A stretch of 64,000 nt of DNA, taken from positions 164,293,941 through 164,357,940 of the forward strand of contig CM024755.1 of assembly GCA_014218235.1 (NCBI GenBank), read 5' to 3'. The notes below the pieces were generated by a model that was not told where the DNA came from, did not search any database, and worked only from the letters and a program-made list of their open reading frames with translations. This stretch comes from Colocasia esculenta (taxonomy: Eukaryota > Streptophyta > Magnoliopsida > Alismatales > Araceae). Shown here piece after piece: positions 55,294 through 64,000 of this stretch; the first letter of the stretch is position 1, and every line of letters begins with the position of its first letter. The position numbers and the translations under genes are program-made.

Positions 55294-58200
55294 TGTAACA
55301 CCCAAGAATTTCAATAATTGAGAATTAGGTGATAAATCGATAAAGGACTATTTAAACTAGTAAGAACATACGCACTATCATCACATGTGCAAATACATAT
55401 CTAAAAATTTCATAAAAATTATAATTAGACTTTAAATAATACTCTCTAATGACCCATAAAGAAATTTGGGCCAAGAAAAATCTCTTGGACCAATTTTAAG
55501 AATTATTGCGACTTATTATCATAATTAAGAAATAAGTTGGAAACCCATTATCACATATACATAAAGGGGTCAAAACTCAAAACAAAAATTATGGGTAGAC
55601 TTTACATAATGGGTATTAACAACCTAATAAAAGAAACAGGCCAAGAGATGTCTCTTGGGCCATGAGTAAATTCCAAATAAAAAATTATTCCAAAATTCGA
55701 AAATCTTAACTAAGTAAGGTTAAGGAAAGGAATTCTCACCCAATACACCATTAGTGAACCACCAAATGAGCCCAAATTGAGGATACAACCTATGGAAAGT
55801 TTTATAAAGTGTTTCCATCACTAATTGGGAGAGAAATATAAAAACGATGGCAACAAGTCCCAAAATTCATAGCCCAAGTTTCCTAATCCCAATAGGACGA
55901 CTAAACACACATATCTCTATAAATTGAGCCCCTTTCTACCATGGGACGACCCTAGGGTTTTCTTATGACGTTGCTGGAAGCTCTTGGAGGCTGGGAAATA
56001 AGGGAGAAGGCTTGGAAATCGTGGGCTTCTTCTTCTCCTCCAACGTATTGCTGCTGCGACCAGAACCGAAGCCAAGTCTTAATAGCATTCAAAGATTAGT
56101 GGAACCATGACCATACCTAGCATACCATATACCATTAGAAAGATCTCTAAGTCTAGCTTCTTTTATGGGTGTTTTCTCTAATTTTCATGTAGTGGTTCGA
56201 GAGTATTAGGCATTCTCCTACAACCTATCCAACTAGGGTTTCTGAAGTGACGACTTGATTCTTAATACTCAAAGGCAGGTCTTGTATGGGAAAAACTCTA
56301 ATTAAACTTTCACATGCTTGCATACATATGTTTAGATCATGTTTATAATATTTCCCCCAATTTATTTCTTGTTGTGTCATCTAAATAGATCTCGTATCAT
56401 CATAGTAGTCGTTTGCCCTATGAAATCGTTGCACTGACTTATGAGTCTTCTATCTCTCATCTTAGTCATTTTTAGATCAAGCACTCAACATGAATAATGT
56501 TCTCCTTTGAGTCTACTTTCAAACAAGACCAAAATCTCTCTGTTTCATGGTGTGTGTAGAGAGCAGTGATTGAAACAACTCTATTGTGTTAGTTTTCCAT
56601 GGACTGTCCCACAGAGTCAAGTTGACCCAGTACTGTAGTTAGCTTATAATTCCTCATTACTGTAGTTAGCTTAGTGAGATAGCAATCCAATGAACTTAGT
56701 TTAATAATTTTTCATGCTCTATATTGTGAGTTATAAGCCTTGGAAGTGCCCTATGTCACATCAGTCCAAGTAGGAGTCGAACTGGTCATGTTTGGTAACC
56801 TAAAACACCTGTCCAGAAAGTGACGGATCGACCTGTCACGTTTAGAACGCGATAGGTATCCTGTCGCAACCCTCATTCCATGCAATGTCAGCTTAACTGA
56901 CCATAATGTTTCCTATAGACCTCAAATTGATGAGCTGTTTTCTTTTTTGGATTTCTTATTCAAAGGGCTTCAAGATGGTATATTCATGTTCCATATTTTC
57001 ATAAGAAATCATTGAGTTATGACCCTAGAAGTGGAAGGGATGGGACTACATTTGTCTTTTAAGGGGCATGCGTCCCGATTTTCGTCATTATTTGTCGTTT
57101 CTTGGCATGTTTGTGTTTGCTCTATTCTAGAAAGGTTATAGAAGGTCTTGTCATGCATTAATTCAACCATTGATTAAATTTTAACTATTTTAACATTGTT
57201 CTAATTGCTCTTAAAGTCTTGATCATGTTCTCTACTTGTCGATTGTTCTCTTTTTTGCCTTGTTGTCAAACTTGTTAAAATAAGCACATGACAACTTGTT
57301 AAAAATTGATCATGCATGATTTTATTTCCTGATTTATCTCTCTTGTTACTTGCCTATTGCAAAGTTTCCATAATCAGATTTAAAAGACACTCATACACAT
57401 ACCTGAGCGATTCACATGCGTGATATGCGCATACACTCTTGCACGATAGGAAACCCCTTCTTGGCTTGGATGAACTCTCCGTCGGATATTCCTTCTGCCG
57501 GACTAGTGATTCTTTGACCAAAGCCTCCATAAGTCTCTTCTGACCACAGATTCCCATGTGGTTGATGAGCTGGTTGTACCATTAAATCTTTGACCTATTG
57601 TCGAAATCATGTCGAACCTTACGGTGTGTTTCTATTGACCTATTCATGTGATTAATCTGATTGTAAATGCACTAGACTTTTAGTGTGCAATGGTAAATGC
57701 ATCATCTGACAAGTGTGCGTTCTACCAAGAGTTTTCTACTAGTAGATCGATTTAACTGAGCAGACATGTGTCTTATCCTCACTAGTATCGCAGTGATTGC
57801 ACATGTCAATTCCAAGTCATATTCTCTATATCATTTGTGTCATCTTCTCTATTTCTTGAATGATGTTAAGTCATCATACAATAAGCTTATTCTTGGAAAT
57901 CATGTTTGCCATAAATGAAATTGAATTACTAGAAATTAAATGGAGCTTCGGTTCATGACTGATGCCTGTGTATATAAGGGCCCAGTCTGGCCCTGGGAGG
58001 AGCACCCGAAATACTTATAATTGTGAAAGTATATGATCCACTGGGGTGTCTGACATAGAACCTAACCGACATTGTTATTGAATGATTGATTGACAAATTG
58101 ATATGATTGAACTGTTAATGGCTAATTCTATTGTATATGTCACTACTATTGAATCCAATATGTCAGTGTTCACTGGAATTCAATCAAATTCCACTCGTAC

Positions 58201-58855
58201 TGTTCTTCGTATATGATATTGGATATTGAATCTCATGACTCGCTCTTCCATTAGATAATGATCATATTGTCATCTACACTATTGGTGATCGTTTCTTCTC
58301 ACTTGGTAAATGTTTACTGATCCGCTCTCTTGTCAAGTACATGTTATATCTCTGAGATTGATCTATATCAATATCATGATCATCTTTGTCCCATGAATAT
58401 TGCATGATAGTATCTTGCATGATACAATGTTAAATTACTTATATCATTACCTGCACCATGAGATGTAAATCCTAATGGGTGTTATCTCATACTGTTGTTT
58501 AACCATTTTTAGCTGATGATGAACTAGACATTGAACCTGAAGGGGACGGGCTCGAGTGAAGAAAGTACCAGAGAGTTTTTCGTAGGTTGTGCTTAGGCAT
58601 AAATGGAGTCTGTAATATTTAGTTTGAAGAAGTCGATGTAATTTTCCTTTCAATGAATGGGCCCTATGTTTTGGCTCTAAGCTTTAGAGGTTGTAATTTG
58701 ACATTGAAAGTTAATGGAATAAAGAGTTGATGTTTTATACCAATATTGTCTCATCTCATTACTTTACTTAGTTCCGCTCTGATTTACTTGACTGCGTGAT
58801 TCATATGTGATCCTCACGCACCTAGTTTATTCCTCTGAAAATTGGGGGCGTGACA
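55294..58855 (+). mobile_element. Solo LTR (3,562 bp)
   Basis: Starts TGTAACACCCAAGAATTTC and ends GGGGGCGTGACA. It is flanked by AGTTA on both sides (55,289-55,293 and 58,856-58,860). There is no internal region, primer-binding site or coding sequence. The resumed host sequence on the right continues the GATAAGTT-rich stretch seen on the left. Confidence 0.88.
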
Positions 58856-59017
58856 AGTTATGTCTGATAAGTTCTAATATGCATGATAGGTTATGCATGA
58901 TAAGTTCTGATATGCGTAATAAGTTGTGTAGCACCCCATATAAGAATATGTTAAATGGACTAAATCAGCAGACTACCAACAACCCGGACTAGTCATTTTC
59001 AGAGCTCGAGCAGGAAA

Positions 59018-59083
59018 AGAACTCTGAAGTTAAGCGTGCTCAGTTGGGAGTAGTCCCAGGATGGGTGACCTTCCTGGGAAGTC
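59018..59083 (+). other. 5S rRNA-like segment in Cassandra LTR 1
   Basis: GAACTCTGAAGTTAAGCGTG (box A), GGATGGGTGACC (intermediate element/box C) and CTGGGAAGTC have the order and spacing of the 3' half of plant 5S rRNA. The first third of 5S is replaced by other sequence, so this is not a 5S gene. It may act as a pol III promoter. Confidence 0.9.
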
Positions 59084-59453
59084 TACCAACTGGCAGGGTT
59101 GTTGGGCCAGTTTGCTGGTTGGGTCGTCACAAATGGTATCAGAGCCTTACCTAGCCGGAAGTGCAGGAACTAAGTGCCACACAGGACAAAGTGCTACGCT
59201 ATGGGAGCCACCTCTTGAAGCCATAATGGCGCAAAGTGCTACATAGTGGGAGCCACCTCTTGAACCTGTGGGGGCCACCTCTAGAATCCTGCCTGCCTGG
59301 GGTTTGATTGTGTGCTATATGTGAGCAGCGACGAGGACGTCGCTTATATAAGAGGGGTAGATTGTAGCACCCCATATAAGAATATGTTAAATGGACTAAA
59401 TCAGCAGACTACCAACAACCCGGACTAGTCATTTTCAGAGCTCGAGCAGGAAA

Positions 59454-59519
59454 AGAACTCTGAAGTTAAGCGTGCTCAGTTGGGAGTAGTCCCAGGATGG
59501 GTGACCTTCCTAGGAAGTC
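59454..59519 (+). other. 5S rRNA-like segment in Cassandra LTR 2
   Basis: Same as in LTR 1 except CTAGGAAGTC in place of CTGGGAAGTC. Confidence 0.9.
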
Positions 59520-62279
59520 TACCAACTGGCAGGGTTGTTGGGCCAGTTTGCTGGTTGGGTCGTCACAAGTTGTGTGTGATAAGTTATGATATGTTCGATA
59601 AGGATGCTATGTACAAAAGCTATGCTATATGGTCAATCTTAATAAATCTTTGTTATCTTCTGATGTGAGGTTCAATATGTGCAAATGGATGTTCTAGATC
59701 TGATCACTTGAGTATTGCTAAACACTCTTCATTTGAACTCGTTATTTTGTCTACTCTTACTTGATATCCTAATATTCTTGATTGTAAGTACTTGCCTCTC
59801 TACTTCATGTTCAGCTTGTTATGATACCAACTACTAGATTTGTTTTATGCTTTGCATATTGTCATTGTCTTGCCATGTTAAAATGATTAATCACTTAAAG
59901 CATGCTTGCACATTGAGATGTAAATCCTACTGTCGAGTACGCTTATACCTATTTTGTAATGCCCCGACGTGGAAAAATCGAAACACGTAGTTTTATTCAG
60001 ATCATAAATAGAGCAAATATAACTATATAGAATAAGATGACAACACTAAACCATAAGCCAAAATTAATTCAAATATCAACTGCTTATTACATCCTTCAAA
60101 CTTTAGAGCCAACCATAGGACCCATTGTTTAAATATGTGACAGACTCGAATAGGATAAACTACTACAAAGTCTATATCAACTCTAAAGGTACTATGCCAC
60201 TGCTGCACGATGTCTGGGGTGCTCTTCACTCTTGCCCCTCCCCTTTAGTATCTATATATTCATCATCACTACCTAAAAACATTTAGGAAAATAGGTGTGA
60301 GCGCGCTAACACCCAGTAGGATTTACATCTCATGGTGCAGACAATGATATAAGTAATTAACATTTTTAAGAAGCAGAATTCTTACAAGGCGAAAGACAAA
60401 AGCATGCATGATATTACTAACAAGACCAATTGACAGATTAGAGTAGAATACTCAACAAAATTTTCATAACGAATCAGATAGACTTTCACAAGCATTGAAC
60501 AAGGAATTCAAGAACGTGTGCTTATCGAATGAAAAAGAACTAGCCACATTCACACAAATAACACATATTCAGATGATCAAATGTATCATATCAAATGAAG
60601 ACACATTCACACAAATCTTGCACATATGTCGGTGCCATGCCACGCACCACAAGTCCATACTCCCGTGGTTAATATGTACGTTGGGGCGCTCCTCCCCAGG
60701 ACCAGACAAGACCCTTATTTGCATAGACATTAGTCAAATGGACTGAAGTCCTACGTTGTGCCGATCAAACACATATACATATTATGGCCACATATTTCCA
60801 AGGACAAGCTCATAGTAACAAGAATATGATCATCCATGTAGTTCAAGGATATGGCAATAGCTTGAGAGATTAATACGGACAACATACGACTTATTTTTAA
60901 GTTCCATATACTTTAATGACTTTGACCAAAATAGAATAGGTTGCACACAGAATAAAGAGTCCTCTAACACCAGAGAATTTCAAGGTACAACCGGTTAGGT
61001 CTCTATGAGGAAATCCATAGAGTATAGAGACTTTCCTAACTACGTATGCAAGGAACGAAAGTACATGCAATAATCAAAAAACATATCCAATAAGGAAAGT
61101 CAAGACATAGTAAGGATCATGGAAAGAAAACATAGTAGACTTACGTTGAAACCTAACATGTATTCTCACCAACATGGTTATGACACAAATTATATCAAGA
61201 TATTTTTAACCTTGAGTTGGAACATAAGGATGAAGAGGCATAATCAATGGAGAGTATGATCAATAACTTCCATATGAAACGTTAGAATCATATTCATGTA
61301 ATTAATATTTTTAACATGTGGTTGATGGATTTTAAAGTACATATGTAGACTAATCAACATGCTGGCAAGACCAAGAAAACAACATAGACTCACTTGCTTG
61401 ATCCATAACTCCAAATCTAGGGTTCCCAGGATGAAACTATAAAAGAAAGGGGTTGCTGAAAATGGAAAGTAAACAGATCTATGGCTTTGATTTGACCCAG
61501 TTGGTCTCGGTTGCATAAAACTCAAGAAGAACGGGAAAAGTCCAGATCTTGTGCAAAGTTTTGGAAAAACACGTGATACTCTTTACATGAACGGTGAAAT
61601 CAAGAAGAGTAGGGACACATAAGAATAGACTTATTGGACTTTCAGATGATATACTGTATGTTAAGTTGGTACCCGAGATTATCTACCTTTGATTGCTTCT
61701 GACACCAGGGTTCTTACAAGTCGAAGCATACGCTAAGGGATGAAGAATCCTTGAATCCCTGCTGCCAGCTCGTTCCCTTGCTCTCGAAAATTCGTCCAGC
61801 AACACAGAGAATGATCTAGGGTTGGCTATGGGGGGGGGGGGGGGGTCTTACGATGGTTTTATAACACCGTGATGGTGCATTTCCTGAGTTTGTAGTTTCC
61901 TAAACTCTTGGTAGTAGTCCTACCATGTTCAGAACTTCCATAGGAGTTGTTTCCGTAACAAGTCCATTCCTATTTGGTTAGTTTTAGGGAGTAGATTCGG
62001 ACTCCCCTACTGGATTCAAGTTTGCTCACGATTTATGGTCCATACTTTCCATGTTAATCTTAACTAACCCATTTTTATTATCAGGTTTAGATTTAACATG
62101 ATTTTCCTTATGTTTACCTCCTATCGGTCCAATAACCCTATTTGATTTGTCATTTATGTTGAACCACTCCTACAATTTATTCCTTTATTTTAATGACAAC
62201 AAAACTCATATTTATCTTATATCTATTTAATAATATTTAAGAATATTCTTGCACTATCATTTTTCCTAGTTTTGCACTG

Positions 62280-63160
62280 ATCGGTAACTTCGTCATGCGT
62301 GATTTGGCTATTAGCAGTCGAAGCTAACTTCATCATATCCGAAGTCTAACTTCGTCATGTACGAAGTCCACTTCGTCATATATGATTTGGTCAAAGCTAA
62401 CTTCATTATATCCGAAGTCTAACTTCGCCATATACGATTTGGTCATAATCAGTCGAAGCTAACTTTATCATATCCGAAGTCTATCTTCATCATATACGAA
62501 GTCCAGTTCGTCATGCATGATTTTGTCGTGATCAGTCGAATCTAACTTCGTCATATCCGAAGTCCCATTTCGACTGACAACGTTATTTTCTATTCTATAT
62601 GAAGCTTCACTTTGTTATATACGAAATTCCACTTCGTCATGAAAAATTTGGTCATGATCAGTCGAATCTAATTTTGTCATATCCGAAGTCCCATTTCAAC
62701 TGACAACGTTATTTTTTGTTCTATACGAAGCTTCACTTCGTCATATATGAAATTTCACTTCATGATGCACGATTTGGTCATGATCATTCGAATCTAACTT
62801 CGTCATATCCGAAGTCCCATTTCTACTAACAACGTTATTTTTTGTTATATACGAAGCTTCATTTCGTCATACATGAAATTCCACTTCGTCATGCATGATT
62901 TGTTCGTGATCAGTTGAATCTAACTTTGTCATATCCAAAGTCCCATTTTGACTAGCAACATTATTTTATGTTCTATACGAAGCTTCACTTCGTCATATAT
63001 GAAATTCCACTTCGTTATGCACGGTTTGGTCATGATCAGTCGAATCTAACTTCGTCATATCCGAAGTACCATTTCGAATGACAACATTATTTTCTGTTCT
63101 ATACAAAGCTTCACTTCGTCATATACGAAATTCCACTTCGATTGACGACATTGTATCTTG
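62280..63160. repeat. ~120-bp tandem repeat in LTR, CTTCGTCATA/TACGAAG words
   Basis: The unit contains GTCGAATCTAACTTCGTCAT, ATCCGAAGTCCCATTTCGAC, ATACGAAGCTTCACTTCGTC and GAAATTCCACTTCGTCATGC. Copies occur near 62,520, 62,640, 62,765, 62,890 and 63,010, with shorter variants on the left. The words are inverse of each other (ACTTCG / CGAAGT), so single strands can form many small hairpins. Confidence 0.85.
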
Positions 63161-63179
63161 GCCAGTCGAATTGATATAT

Positions 63180-63560
63180 CGATTGCCTTACACATAAATT
63201 GCCTTTATAATCCATATCGATTGTTGACCAACATCTATTGGTCCTTAAACATGGATTGCTGACCAACATCGATTTGTCCTCAAACATCGATTGTTGACCA
63301 ACATCGATTGATACTTAAACATCAATTGCTGGCCAACATCGATTGGCCCTTAAACATCGATTGCTGACCAACATCGATTGATTCTTAAACATCGATTGTC
63401 TCTATAATATCGATTGCCCTTAAGCGAACATCGATTGCTGTTATGCACATTGATTGCCCTTAGGCAACATCAATTGCTATTATATTTCTACTGATTGATG
63501 TTATAAACCTAGTTTCATATCGATTGTTGACCAGCCCATATTGATTGTTGACTATAAATT
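63180..63560. repeat. ~40-bp tandem repeat in LTR, ACATCGATTG words
   Basis: The unit is approximately GACCAACATCGATTG(G/A) with CCTTAAACATCGATTGCT, at least five copies, decaying to the right into spaced ATTGATTG words. It abuts the previous repeat block. Confidence 0.8.
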
Positions 63561-63663
63561 TCCATATTGATTGGTGTGCTTTTAATCAATCCTTTCCATA
63601 ATTATATTTTTATTCCTATTTATTTAGGATTTAAAAATTCAGGTTGTTACACCCTCCCCCACT

Positions 63664-64000
63664 TAAAAGAATTTGGTCCCCAAATTCTTAAGCTATCAAG
63701 TAATAGTTTCATGATACCTGAAAATAGTTCTAGGTGACTGTTCTTCATTCTTTCTACAGATTCCCATGTAGCTTCTTCCACTCCTTGCCGGCTCCATTGG
63801 ACCTTTGCCATAGGTATGGCTCGGTTCCTCGGTTGTTGTAATTTTTGATCTAGGATCTTGTCTAGTTTCTCAACATAAGTCAAATCCTTTCTTAGTTCCA
63901 GATCTTCATATTGTCTGGTTTCTCAACATAAGTCTTGGGTAATCCCATGATGAAGTCCATTCCTATACTTTCTCACTTCCACTCAAGTATGTCTAAGAGT
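63664..64000 (-). pseudogene. Gypsy integrase/chromodomain remains at window edge
   Basis: Reading from the edge: LEWK*ESIGMDFIMGLPKT (first Asp region of the integrase core; bases near 63,950-63,998), then directly YVEKPDN, and from 63,883 YVEKLDKILDQK, IPMAKVQWSRQGVEEATWE (quoted in part), the chromodomain-like tail. The rest of the integrase core is missing. A short direct repeat (TTTCTCAACATAAGTC at 63,869 and 63,919) marks the junction. The tail frame runs on into the polypurine tract and stops at 63,647. Confidence 0.75.

Larger units (their letters stand above)
58927..59567 (+). mobile_element. Cassandra TRIM retrotransposon (641 bp), complete
   Basis: Two 205-bp LTRs (58,927-59,131 and 59,363-59,567) start TGTAGCACCCC and end GGTCGTCACA, flanked by the duplication AGTTG (58,922-58,926 and 59,568-59,572). 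The primer-binding site TGGTATCAGAGCC begins at 59,134; a purine tract (AAGAGGGGTAGA) precedes the second LTR. Each LTR contains a 5S rRNA-like stretch with pol III promoter elements, the defining trait of Cassandra. I see one difference between the LTRs (CCTGGGAAG versus CCTAGGAAG), so the insertion is young. There are no proteins; it depends on other elements for movement. Confidence 0.95.
52466..59954 (+). mobile_element. Long gypsy-type LTR (+), interrupted, 3' end missing
   Basis: Starts TGTAACAACCTGAATTTTTA, the same start as the LTR at 63,651 read on the other strand. Its own sequence is 52,466-55,293, 58,861-58,926 and 59,573-59,954, with two insertions between. The end is cut off by the - strand LTR beginning at 59,955. 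The piece near 59,905 (GAGATGTAAATCCTACTG) also occurs in the neighbouring LTRs, supporting a common family. The left target sequence (GAAAG) has no partner in the window. A SINE lies at 53,018. Confidence 0.6.
59955..63651 (-). repeat. Gypsy 3' LTR (3,697 bp) of an element running off the window
   Basis: On the - strand it starts TGTAACAACCTGAATTTTTA at 63,651 and ends GGGGCATTACA at 59,955. Polypurine tract AGTGGGGGAGGG precedes it (63,652-63,663). The adjoining internal sequence (63,664 to the edge) encodes integrase and chromodomain remains. It holds two tandem-repeat blocks (62,280-63,160 and 63,180-63,560) and a poly-G run near 61,832-61,846. Confidence 0.88.

Noticed and set aside
59018..59083. 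A 5S rRNA gene
   Set aside because: Only the 3' part of 5S is present, and it lies inside both LTRs of a Cassandra element.
62280..63160. ACTTCGTCATA ... TACGAAGT words resembling loxP arms
   Set aside because: The spacing and core differ from loxP, there is no recombinase, and the words form part of a decayed LTR tandem repeat.

Overview
The window is nuclear DNA of a flowering plant. The evidence is a spliced p300/CBP-type histone acetyltransferase gene of the plant HAC family, GT-AG introns, and plant-specific transposons: a MULE with an Ulp1-like gene, chromoviral Ty3/gypsy elements, a Cassandra TRIM and a PF20167-type 'plant transposon protein' element. I cannot name the species.

Region 1 (1-14,327, + strand) holds the 3' part of a HAC1-like gene, twelve exons from the N-terminal side of TAZ1 to the stop codon. 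All splice phases agree and the reading frame is intact over about 1,150 codons. Its introns are full of insertions: a ~1.07 kb foldback element (intron 3), a decayed Ty1/copia element carrying a 175-bp MITE, and a complete 313-bp TRIM with target-site duplications (the last three all in intron 8).

Region 2 (15,161-51,521) is one giant Mutator-like element (MULE) starting about 830 bp after the HAC stop. It is bounded by the 9-bp target duplication TATTTTTTA and has long terminal inverted repeats. Inside each TIR lies a large array of an AT-rich minisatellite built on the palindrome CACAGTTAACTGTG. The MULE carries a decayed MURA transposase (+), a divergently placed Ulp1-like C48 protease pseudogene (-), a short apparently intact GRF zinc-finger/coiled-coil gene (-), and a partial second copy of the transposase 5' exon. 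Without its later insertions it would be roughly 14 kb.

The MULE has been a landing pad. It holds a 1.2-kb solo LTR (21,539-22,739), an L1-type LINE with a 15-bp target duplication (25,925-31,689), and a PF20167-type retroelement remnant (about 31,795-47,416). The PF20167 reading frame is split by a chromoviral gypsy element (33,531-46,679, TSD GGCAC). The 3' LTR of that gypsy is in turn split by a 3.7-kb solo LTR (33,560-37,284). The nesting is therefore four deep, and each of the two innermost insertions has a readable target duplication. The gypsy is dead: its reverse transcriptase has lost the YxDD segment by deletion.

Region 3 (51,522-64,000) is intergenic retrotransposon DNA. It contains a tRNA-type SINE, a long + strand LTR (from 52,466) interrupted by a 3.56-kb solo LTR (TSD AGTTA) and by a complete 641-bp Cassandra TRIM (TSD AGTTG) whose two 205-bp LTRs carry 5S rRNA-like sequence and differ at one visible position. 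At the right edge lies a 3.7-kb gypsy 3' LTR (- strand) with two tandem-repeat blocks, followed by the remains of its integrase and chromodomain.

The observation I rate highest is the MULE, with its inverted, higher-order palindromic minisatellite arrays, minisatellite-derived intron sequence, and a GRF zinc-finger gene sitting between two array blocks. Element ends were located by eye from TG/CA ends, primer-binding sites, polypurine tracts and target duplications. No database search was possible.
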